From assembly GCA_041589295.1 (NCBI GenBank), contig JBFHVZ010000047.1, positions 1 through 19,689 on the forward strand: a stretch of DNA of 19,689 nt, given 5' to 3'. The stretch comes from Bermanella sp041589295. Lineage in GTDB: Bacteria; Pseudomonadota; Gammaproteobacteria; Pseudomonadales; Oceanobacteraceae. This document shows, one piece after another, positions 13,141-19,689 of this stretch (the stretch's first letter is position 1; the number at the start of each line of letters is the position of its first letter). The position numbers and the translations under genes are program-made. The notes beneath the pieces were generated by a model, which searched no databases, was not told the origin of the DNA, and saw only the letters and a program-made list of their open reading frames with translations.

Positions 13141-15614
13141 TTCTCTAACAGCTTTTTATTGGCCGTTACTTGTAAAATGCTGCGACGCAAGTCTGCATTC
13201 AAGAGCATCTTCGCATCATTCGCTACTTGGTGAATGCGTTCGCCGAATTCGATGTGGCTGTCGTCATTCAGGGTCAGTACCCCTCGATCCATCAACTCGT
13301 CGATGAGGTTGCGGAACAAGGCTTTATCGAAAAACTCCGGCGCATTGAGACCGTGCAGAATGGAAATTCGCTGAGCCATCAACGAGCAATCAGTGACCAT
13401 GTCGTCTTTGCTTAACACACCAGAACCGGCCCGTTGCAATAGGGCAATGGCCAGATAGTAACGCTCTAGAATTTGAATCACTTGTTCGGACAGCACAGAC
13501 AACATAATAAAGTCGTTGGAGCTGACCGCAGGGCGACACAGCATGCCGTCTTTTTCAGATAAATACCCTTTCTTAATAAAGCATTGAATCCATTGTTCGA
13601 TGACGTTTTCAATTTCTGTTTCTGACCAATGTAAAAACAGCTCGGCTTTTAAGTAGGGGTAGATGGTTTTCGCAAAGCTCACAATGGCTTCGTGCTTCAT
13701 CTGGCTGTTGTTAATGAATAGGCAGGCCAACATAGATGGAATCGCAAACGCATGCACCACGTTGTTACGGTAATAGGTGAGCATTACGGCTTGGGTTTCG
13801 TCCACGTTGATGATATCGCCTAAAGGATGCTGCATACGTTCGACGCACTTCATGTTTAGTGCGTAATCAATCCAGTCTTGGCCTGTGCCTTCAGGCAGGG
13901 TGGCCAAATGGCTGTAGGGCATATCCGTTGCAAGATCGCGATATAAGTCTAAGGTTTGCGCCATGATACGTTCATCCATGGCTTGTCTTGGTGTGGACAG
14001 CAGCGCCAACGAAACCATGTTGATGGGGTTTAACGCCACGGCTTTGTTGATTTGGGTAACCACTTCAATGGCCAGATGGTTGACCGTTTCTTTCGTCCAC
14101 TCTGGGCGGTAATCTGGACCGTGATCTTCTTCACGCCAGCCGGGACGTTTTTGATCAAGATACGATTTCAAATCAATGGCGTCACCAAAGGTCAGGTAAA
14201 CCTTGCCGAAGTTCTTCTTCAAATCTTTGAGGGTTTTGAAAATACCCAGTACCGATTCTTTTTTCTTTGCCTTACCGCGCAGTTCACCTATGTAGGTATT
14301 GCCTTCAAAGACTTTTTCGTAGCCAACGTACACAGGCATAAACACGATGGGTTTGTGACTGTCACGCAAGAAACTACGTACCGTCATGGCGAGCATGCCG
14401 GCTTTGGGTTTTAGGGTACGTCCGGTGCGGCTGCGACCACCTTCGACGAAGTATTCTGTACTGTAACCTGATGTGAAGATCGCGTGTAGGTATTCATCAA
14501 ACACCGCGCTATATAGTTGGTTGCCCTTGAAACTACGACGCATAAAGAATGCACCGCCGCGACGTAAAATGGGGCCGACCACAGGCATGTTCAGGTTAAT
14601 GCCCGCTGCAATTTGTGGCGGCACTATGCCGTTGGTGAACAACACGTAAGACAGCAACAAATAGTCGATGTGGCTGCGGTGACAGGGCACATAGATGATT
14701 TCGTTGTCTTTGTATACGTCTTGTAGGCCTTTTAAGTTGTGGATTTTGATGCCGTCGTAAAGCTTGTTCCAAACCCAAGTCAGTAAGATATCGAGAAATC
14801 GAATGGTGCTGTGACTTTGGTTACTAGCGATTTCGTCACCGTACTTAATGGCCCGTGCGGTGGCTTTTTCGCGGGAAATATTTTTCTCGGCCATTTCTTT
14901 TTCGATGGCGGCTTTTACCAGCGGTTTACGCACTAAGCGGTGTACCAGTGTGCGACGATGGCTTAGGTCAGGGCCAATCACAGCGGTACGCAAATGGCGG
15001 AAGTGAACGCGCAGTACGCGACCCAATTTACGAATGGTGCGGTTGCGGTCCATGCCTTCGCTCATCATTTGTCGAACTGACACGGGGCGGCTGAAATGAA
15101 TAAAGGTATTTCGGCCGTTAAACAGAATCATAAATAAGGTACGCAGGCGGCCATGTACCGACCAAGTGTCGCCCAGCCACAGTTTTAAAAAGCTCTTTTC
15201 TTTCTTTGGTTCCCGTCCCCAGAACACATTCACCGGCAAAATTTGCACATCCAGCTCGGGGTCGGCTTCGCAGGCGCTCATCATTAAATCAACATTGGGG
15301 TGGCGGTAAGGCATGTTGCGCTTGCGCAGCCAAGGGCCTTCGGGGCGAGATAAAAACACAATGCGGTTGGGCAGTTCGACATTGCCCAGCGTGACGGGCT
15401 CTAACGCCGAGGGGAGATTAAGGCGCTGTGCTTCGTTTTCTACCGCTAGACTGGCGCCGTAGGATCGAATGGGCAGGGCATAAATCACCGGTTTATCTGG
15501 ATCTAATTGCAGCTCGTCGGCGTTGGCGCCTACCACGCTGGCTTTTACCCAAGTACCCAGCATTTTTCGCAAAAGTCGATGAATCAAGGAACGAATAGTA
15601 CGCAATGCGGTCAC
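13125..15614 (-). CDS. plsB: glycerol-3-phosphate 1-O-acyltransferase PlsB
   Basis: Inner-membrane-associated enzyme that transfers an acyl chain to sn-glycerol-3-phosphate, the first step of phospholipid synthesis. 829 residues, against 807 in E. coli. The acyltransferase blocks are in order: PCHRSHIDYLLLSYV with the HX4D catalytic pair His312/Asp317, INLNMPVVGPILRRGGAFFMRR, FVEGGRSRTGR at ~389-399 (substrate-binding), and the later FMPVYVGYE. The C-terminal TYYRNN, LKAELFL and LHGLNAPEFFDK segments also match the family. The start codon is GTG (15614-15612), following ataag with no well-spaced ribosome site; the N-terminus otherwise resembles PlsB in length, and no better start is visible. 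The upstream region can form a nested stem-loop that may control translation. Divergent from the ABC operon. Confidence 0.97.
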   Translation of the reverse strand: MTALRTIRSLIHRLLRKMLGTWVKASVVGANADELQLDPDKPVIYALPIRSYGASLAVENEAQRLNLPSALEPVTLGNVELPNRIVFLSRPEGPWLRKRNMPYRHPNVDLMMSACEADPELDVQILPVNVFWGREPKKEKSFLKLWLGDTWSVHGRLRTLFMILFNGRNTFIHFSRPVSVRQMMSEGMDRNRTIRKLGRVLRVHFRHLRTAVIGPDLSHRRTLVHRLVRKPLVKAAIEKEMAEKNISREKATARAIKYGDEIASNQSHSTIRFLDILLTWVWNKLYDGIKIHNLKGLQDVYKDNEIIYVPCHRSHIDYLLLSYVLFTNGIVPPQIAAGINLNMPVVGPILRRGGAFFMRRSFKGNQLYSAVFDEYLHAIFTSGYSTEYFVEGGRSRTGRTLKPKAGMLAMTVRSFLRDSHKPIVFMPVYVGYEKVFEGNTYIGELRGKAKKKESVLGIFKTLKDLKKNFGKVYLTFGDAIDLKSYLDQKRPGWREEDHGPDYRPEWTKETVNHLAIEVVTQINKAVALNPINMVSLALLSTPRQAMDERIMAQTLDLYRDLATDMPYSHLATLPEGTGQDWIDYALNMKCVERMQHPLGDIINVDETQAVMLTYYRNNVVHAFAIPSMLACLFINNSQMKHEAIVSFAKTIYPYLKAELFLHWSETEIENVIEQWIQCFIKKGYLSEKDGMLCRPAVSSNDFIMLSVLSEQVIQILERYYLAIALLQRAGSGVLSKDDMVTDCSLMAQRISILHGLNAPEFFDKALFRNLIDELMDRGVLTLNDDSHIEFGERIHQVANDAKMLLNADLRRSILQVTANKKLLEKQDAA

Positions 15615-15979
15615 CTTATAGTTTTTGTCATAGGTGGACGGGCTTTATCCCCATCACGGTCACAATATTGGCCTGACTGTGACCCACCTTGACATGCAGA
15701 GTGCGTTAAAAAATGGGGCGATTGTATCAGCTGAGTCAGTTAAGCCAACGACCGAATGTTTCAATCGCGATGGCGTTAACGGATTCAGATTTCCCCTTAA
15801 TTTGTTAAAGAATAGCCGCTGAGCCAGTTTCATGACATGGTCAGGTCCGCTATATTTCGCACCTGCCATTTTAGGTTGCTGTGAAACAACGCTCATTTGA
15901 GACCATGAGTTTCTACACTGGCTTTTCGAGCGCGTTTTCGCGGCATGGATTCAAATAACTATTTCAGGAGTGGTCAGAC
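15615..15979. other. 365-base divergent region between plsB and the ABC operon
   Basis: No credible gene. It must contain the promoters of plsB (-) and of the ABC operon (+), but no good -35/-10 pair is visible for either. The plsB-proximal third is rich in inverted repeats (15627-15693). Nearer the ABC operon there is a short cgcgttttcgcg hairpin (15931-15942) and a 17-codon frame starting at 15905, neither convincing. Confidence 0.5.
15627..15693 (-). promoter_or_regulatory. nested inverted repeats upstream of plsB (possible structured leader)
   Basis: Outer arms: gtca-t-aggtgg (15627-15637) against ccaccttgac (15684-15693), 10 pairs with one bulge. Inner arms: ggtcaca (15659-15665) and tgtgacc (15678-15684), perfect, 12 bases apart. 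In minus-strand RNA the 5' copy of the inner arm (GGUCAC) could instead pair with GUGACC at the plsB start codon (15614-15609), giving two mutually exclusive folds. Whether a transcript covers the whole element is unknown; protein-binding palindromes are the alternative. Confidence 0.4.
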
Positions 15980-16924
15980 ATGATTCGCGTAGACAATTTG
16001 ACCAAACAGTTTGGGGAGTTCACTGCGGTGAACCAGCTCAGTTTTACTGTGGCTCCCGGCGAAGTGCTGGGCTTCCTTGGTCCCAATGGGGCAGGCAAAT
16101 CCACCACCATGAAAATGCTCACAGGGTTTCTACAGCCCAGTGCGGGGCAAATCACCATCGAAGGCATTAATGTGCTGACCGACCCACAACAGGCGCAGGC
16201 CATTATTGGCTACTTGCCTGAAGGGGCACCTGCTTACGGCGAAATGACCGTCGCAGCATTTTTAAGTTTTATTGCCGAAGTACGTGGCTACCAAGGTAGC
16301 GAAAAACAACAGCGCATCGACACCGTTGTGGCGCAGGTTGAATTACAAGCCGTGCTGCACAAGCGCATCGAAACCCTATCTAAAGGTTTTACCCGCCGAG
16401 TGGGCTTAGCCCAGGCGCTCATACACGACCCTAAAGTGTTGATCCTAGACGAACCGACCGACGGTCTTGATCCAAACCAAAAGCATCAGGTACGCGAGCT
16501 GATCAAAGGGCTCGCAGCAGATAAGATCGTTATTATCTCCACCCATATATTGGAAGAAGTCAGTGCAGTGTGTAGCCGCGCGTTAATCATTGCAGATGGT
16601 CGCTTGCTGCTGGATGGCAAACCCCATGAGCTTGAAGCTCAGTCCCGTTATCACAACGCCATTTTGATCGAACTCGAAAACGAACAAGACGATGCGTTAG
16701 CGACGCTACGTGCATTAGAGGGTGTCGACTCGGTAGAAGAGTTAGAAGAAGGCCGCTGCTTCATGCTGTTCCCGCAAGGGGGCAAATTACTCATGCGCGA
16801 ATTGGTGCGTGTGTTAGATGAAAAACAATGGCCCGTCGAAAACCTGCATGTTGAAAAAGGCCGTTTAGACGATGTCTTCCGTCAAGTGACACACGCAGCA
16901 AGTACACAGGCAGCAGCCGTTTAG
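15980..16924 (+). CDS. ABC transporter ATP-binding protein (GldA-like)
   Basis: Cytosolic ATPase subunit of an ABC-2-type exporter. 314 residues: Walker A GPNGAGKST at 34-42, the Q-loop region reading YLPE (79-82), as in many ABC-2 ATPases of this subgroup, a signature written LSKGF (133-137) instead of LSGGQ, Walker B VLILDEPTDGLDP from 153 (Asp157, Glu158) and the H-loop STH with His189. A ~90-residue C-terminal extension follows the nucleotide-binding domain, as is usual in this group. The ribosome site caggag lies 9 bases before the ATG. First gene of an operon with an ABC-2 permease (16 bases downstream) and a GldG-like protein. The three together resemble the GldA-GldF-GldG system named from Bacteroidetes gliding; in non-gliding proteobacteria the cargo is unknown. 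Confidence 0.93.
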   Translation: MIRVDNLTKQFGEFTAVNQLSFTVAPGEVLGFLGPNGAGKSTTMKMLTGFLQPSAGQITIEGINVLTDPQQAQAIIGYLPEGAPAYGEMTVAAFLSFIAEVRGYQGSEKQQRIDTVVAQVELQAVLHKRIETLSKGFTRRVGLAQALIHDPKVLILDEPTDGLDPNQKHQVRELIKGLAADKIVIISTHILEEVSAVCSRALIIADGRLLLDGKPHELEAQSRYHNAILIELENEQDDALATLRALEGVDSVEELEEGRCFMLFPQGGKLLMRELVRVLDEKQWPVENLHVEKGRLDDVFRQVTHAASTQAAAV

Positions 16925-16940
16925 GTGGTAAAGAGGGAGA

Positions 16941-17684
16941 ATGACTAAGATGAATTCTATGGTTAAAAGCGTGATCAAACGCGAGTTGTATAGTTATTTC
17001 GCTACCCCAGTGGCCTACGTGTTTATTCTCATGTTTTTGGTGCTGGCGGGTGTGTTTACGTTTTACCTCGGGCATTTTTACGAGCGCGGTCAGGCTGACT
17101 TAGCGGCGTTTTTTAATTTTCACCCTTGGTTGTATTTATTCTTTATGCCAGCCATTGCCATGGGGCTTTGGTCGCCAGAGCGTCAGTTGGGCACTATTGA
17201 ACTGCTTATGACGCTGCCGATCACACAATGGCAAGCCGTTGCAGGTAAGTTTATTGCCGCATGGTTGTTTGCGGGCATTGCGTTGCTGATGACCTTTCCC
17301 ATTTGGATAACCGTGGCCTACCTAGGTGACCCAGACAATGGCGTCATTTTAGCTGGTTATGTTGGCAGCTGGTTAATGGCGGGCAGTTTCTTGGCCATTG
17401 GTAGTTGTATGTCTGTGCTCACTAAAAACCAAATCATTGCATTTATTATGACAGTGGTGGTGTGCTTCATCTTTATGGTGAGCGGTGTCCCCATGGTGTT
17501 GGATGCTTTTGCATGGGCGCCTCAATGGTTGATTGATTTTGTTGCGGGACTCAGCTTTTTAACCCGTTTCGAAGCGATTTCGCGTGGGGTAATAGATTTA
17601 CGCGACCTCATTTATTTTGCCGCCATGATTGGCCTGTGGTTATACCTAACCCAGTGGGCATTACAACGCAGCAAACATCAATAA
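16941..17684 (+). CDS. ABC-2 type permease (GldF-like)
   Basis: Membrane subunit paired with the preceding ATPase. 247 residues with six predicted transmembrane helices at about 23-43, 60-77, 104-126, 138-160, 164-186 and 222-240. The cytosolic stretch after the second helix, SPERQLGTIELLMTLPIT, is the characteristic ABC-2/GldF coupling motif. The ATG at 16941 directly follows gagggag; ATGs at codons 4 and 7 are possible alternative starts. It lies between the ATPase and the GldG-like gene (21 bases downstream), so one operon and one complex are likely. The substrate cannot be inferred from sequence. Confidence 0.92.
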   Translation: MTKMNSMVKSVIKRELYSYFATPVAYVFILMFLVLAGVFTFYLGHFYERGQADLAAFFNFHPWLYLFFMPAIAMGLWSPERQLGTIELLMTLPITQWQAVAGKFIAAWLFAGIALLMTFPIWITVAYLGDPDNGVILAGYVGSWLMAGSFLAIGSCMSVLTKNQIIAFIMTVVVCFIFMVSGVPMVLDAFAWAPQWLIDFVAGLSFLTRFEAISRGVIDLRDLIYFAAMIGLWLYLTQWALQRSKHQ

Positions 17685-17705
17685 CCGAGATAAAGGAATC
17701 AGCAC

Positions 17706-19514
17706 GTGAAAACATCTGTATTTAAAGTGTTTGCCGCCTTTATCGGATTCGTTCTGGTATTGGCGATCAGTGGCTCGTTGTTTTCGGGCCTGCGCTTGGA
17801 TTTAACCGAGCAAAAAATTTATACCCTGTCAGACGGCACCAAACGCATTTTGGGCCAACTGGATCAGCCAGTTGAATTGACTTTATATTACTCAGACAAA
17901 GCCAGCGAAAATCTGACTTCACTGCGTGCATACGCTAAACGTGTCACCGAATTACTCGAAGAGTATGTGATTTTGGCAAATGGCAAACTGTCATTAACCA
18001 TCATCGACCCTGTGCCGTTTTCGGAAGCAGAAGACAAGGCCGCCGAGTTTGGCTTGCAAGCTGTGCCCATTGCCAGCGGTGATTCGGTGTACTTTGGTAT
18101 GACGGCTAAAAACGAAAAAGGTGACGATGCCATCATCTCCTTCTTCCAACCGGATAAAGAAGCCTTTTTAGAGTACGAAGTTACCGAACTCATTTACCGC
18201 CTGAGCAAAACCACGCGCAATGTGGTTGGTTTAGCGACGACATTGGATGTGCGTGGTGGTTTTGACATGCAGCGTGGCGGGCAAACGCCACCGTGGATTA
18301 TTTACGACCAGCTGGATCAGCTTTACGACCTACGTTGGGTAGACGAATCACTGGAAACCATCGAACCAGAAATTGAACTGCTGATTTTGGTACAACCTAA
18401 AGCGCTTGATGATGTGGCCCTGTATCAACTTGAGCAATTCGTATTGCGCGGCGGCAAACTGCTGGTCTTTGTCGACCCGAAAGCCGAAACCGCAAACAGC
18501 GACCCAATGATGGCGGGTGGTGAAGGACTGGATAATCGCTTAGCGCCGTTGTTTGACGCATGGGGTGTTAAGTTTGCCCATGACCAAGTTGTTGCGGATG
18601 GTGCATACGGCTTAACTGTCTCCATGGGAACAGGTCGTCCACCTGTGCGTCATGTGGGTTTACTGGGTGTGCAAGCCGACGGCTTTAACCCCAACGAAAT
18701 TGCACTGGCTGATCTAGAAGTACTGAACTTCGCAAGCTCAGGGTTTTTAGAAATGGTTGAAGGTGCTACCACCACATTTGATTCGCTTGTGTGGAGTTCC
18801 ACCTATGCACAACCGGTGGATGTGAATGCTTACAACCTGACGCAGGACCCGAGTGAATTAATGCGCAATTTGCAGCCGACAGGTGAAAGCTACACGCTGG
18901 CGGCTCGTATTAGCGGCCCAGCGAAAGCAGTGATGCCACGTCCAGAAACGGTGAGCGAAGAAGGCCTAAGCCAAGCAGACAATATTAACGTCATGATCAT
19001 TGCCGACACCGACGTGCTTACTGACCGTCTATGGGTGCAAGTACAAAACTTCTTCGGACAACGTATTGCGCAGCCTTGGGCTGATAACGGCTCATTTGCA
19101 CACAACCTAGTTGAACAATATTTGGGCAGCTCCGATCTCATCAGCATTCGTAGCCGAGGTCGCTTTGTGCGTCCGTTCGAAGTTGTGCAAGACCTGCAAC
19201 AACAAGCCGAAGCCGATTACCTCGAAAATGAACGTGTGCTGCAACAGCAACTGGAAGAAACCGAAGCCAAGCTGGCCGAACTGGAAAAACAGCGTGGCCA
19301 AGACAGCCTGACCTTATCGCCAGAGCAAGAAGCCACATTGATGGAGTTCCAGCGTGAAAAGCTCCGCATTCGCAAAGCGTTGCGTGATGTTCGTCACGAG
19401 CTGGACAAAGATATCGAAGGCTTAGGTACCACACTTAAAGTGCTGAACATTGCCGTAGCGCCATTATTACTCACACTATTAATGGTGTTAGTGGCGTATC
19501 GTCGATTTGCTTGA
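17706..19514 (+). CDS. GldG-like ABC transporter auxiliary protein
   Basis: 602 residues. A single N-terminal membrane helix (~7-27) is followed by the family-typical RLDLTEQKIYTLSDGTK, a large extracytoplasmic region with Rossmann-like segments (LELLILVQPKA-type strands, GGKLLVFVDPKAE, VMIIADTDVLTD), a Glu/Gln-rich coiled coil at ~495-575 and a C-terminal membrane helix (~579-598) ending YRRFA. This is the layout of GldG/ABC-transporter auxiliary proteins, whose periplasmic domain works with the GldA/GldF pair. The start is GTG with aaagga 8 bases upstream. In Pseudomonas, as I recall, the matching operon continues with a DUF4340 protein; here a REP-like palindrome and tandem repeats follow the stop codon immediately, so such a gene would lie beyond the window. 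Confidence 0.93.
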   Translation: MKTSVFKVFAAFIGFVLVLAISGSLFSGLRLDLTEQKIYTLSDGTKRILGQLDQPVELTLYYSDKASENLTSLRAYAKRVTELLEEYVILANGKLSLTIIDPVPFSEAEDKAAEFGLQAVPIASGDSVYFGMTAKNEKGDDAIISFFQPDKEAFLEYEVTELIYRLSKTTRNVVGLATTLDVRGGFDMQRGGQTPPWIIYDQLDQLYDLRWVDESLETIEPEIELLILVQPKALDDVALYQLEQFVLRGGKLLVFVDPKAETANSDPMMAGGEGLDNRLAPLFDAWGVKFAHDQVVADGAYGLTVSMGTGRPPVRHVGLLGVQADGFNPNEIALADLEVLNFASSGFLEMVEGATTTFDSLVWSSTYAQPVDVNAYNLTQDPSELMRNLQPTGESYTLAARISGPAKAVMPRPETVSEEGLSQADNINVMIIADTDVLTDRLWVQVQNFFGQRIAQPWADNGSFAHNLVEQYLGSSDLISIRSRGRFVRPFEVVQDLQQQAEADYLENERVLQQQLEETEAKLAELEKQRGQDSLTLSPEQEATLMEFQREKLRIRKALRDVRHELDKDIEGLGTTLKVLNIAVAPLLLTLLMVLVAYRRFA

Positions 19515-19563
19515 CGCTAGGTGTCGGCCTTAACGCTAGGTGTCGGCCTGAAGGCCGACCTAC
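19514..19563 (-). repeat. REP-like palindromic element with a partial direct duplicate
   Basis: On the minus strand it reads GTAG (19563-19560), then gtcggcct-tc-aggccgac (18-base palindrome spanning 19542-19559), the layout of REP elements with a GTAG foot. One arm, acgctaggtgtcggcct, occurs twice in direct orientation (19514-19530 and 19533-19549). It starts on the last base of the GldG-like stop codon and may act as a 3'-end hairpin for that operon. Confidence 0.65.
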
Positions 19564-19581
19564 GCCGGTATGGCTTTGGGT

Positions 19582-19605
19582 GTTAGGGCGACAGGGCCGT
19601 CTAAC
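19582..19605. repeat. second imperfect palindrome
   Basis: gttag (19582-19586) and ctaac (19601-19605), with ggc/gcc pairing inside (19587-19589 with 19596-19598). It lies 18 bases from the REP-like element and may be a diverged partner of it. Confidence 0.4.
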
Positions 19606-19643
19606 GAAAGCTTGACGCCAGAAGCGGGCATCAAAACCATCTG

Positions 19644-19689
19644 TCTAGCTTCTAGCTTCTAGCTTCTAGCTTCTAGCTTCTAGCTTCTA
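19644..19689. repeat. 7-bp tandem repeat (tctagct), continues past the window
   Basis: At least six full copies of tctagct plus a partial copy, all identical, running to the last base of the window. Intergenic as far as visible; the true length and what follows cannot be seen. Confidence 0.93.

Noticed and set aside
15659..15684. CRP/Vfr-type binding site suggested by TGTGA and TCACA
   Set aside because: The half-sites are inside out (TCACA, 12 bases, TGTGA); the CRP consensus is TGTGA, 6 bases, TCACA. It fits a hairpin, not a CRP site.
15660..15896. Minus-strand frame of 78 codons upstream of plsB
   Set aside because: No ribosome site or recognisable family, and it overlaps the inverted-repeat region that better explains the sequence.

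Overview
The window reads as a chromosomal segment of a gammaproteobacterium of the Pseudomonadales/Oceanospirillales type. PlsB, UppP, TsaB, RsmJ, RlmF, Ppc and Adk all look like gammaproteobacterial family members, base composition is moderate, and there is an AlgP-like Lys/Ala-rich histone-like protein. The order ppc > adk > ... > tsaB > ... > rsmJ, with plsB and a GldA/F/G-type ABC cluster next to it, matches the Pseudomonas arrangement as I remember it. That points to an inherited housekeeping neighbourhood with a few accessory insertions. I see no prophage, insertion sequence, CRISPR array, tRNA or rRNA.

Layout. 1-1943 (+): the tail of an unrecognised protein ending in QIDLFE, then msrA (methionine sulfoxide repair) and rlmF (23S rRNA m6A methyltransferase), all closely spaced. 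1986-4371 (-): a compact operon tsaB > uppP > rsmJ (tRNA t6A synthesis, undecaprenyl-phosphate recycling, 16S rRNA methylation) with a plausible promoter in front of tsaB. 4656-8974: an accessory block with a secreted Cys-rich SGNH hydrolase (+); a convergent, unusual envelope protein (-) that looks like a DsbA-type thioredoxin fold with a degenerate active site joined to GspC-like HR and PDZ domains; the histone-like gene (-); and about 840 bases without a convincing gene that hold 12- and 13-bp tandem repeats. 9018-12630 (-): ppc then adk. 12779-13105 (+): a small ribbon-helix-helix-like protein divergent from ppc. 13125-15614 (-): plsB, whose upstream region can fold into a nested stem-loop that could compete with pairing at its GTG start. 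15980-19514 (+): ABC ATPase, ABC-2 permease and GldG-like auxiliary protein in one operon. 19514-19689: REP-like palindromes and a 7-bp tandem repeat that runs off the window.

How the genes relate. Most genes serve core processes: translation quality (tsaB, rlmF, rsmJ), envelope and lipid building (uppP, plsB), anaplerosis (ppc) and nucleotide balance (adk). The best candidates for something undescribed are the DsbA/GspC-like fusion, possibly connected to export or folding of the eight-cysteine SGNH hydrolase next door, and the structured plsB leader. Short tandem repeats recur in two coding regions and two intergenic regions, suggesting a genome prone to small tandem duplications.
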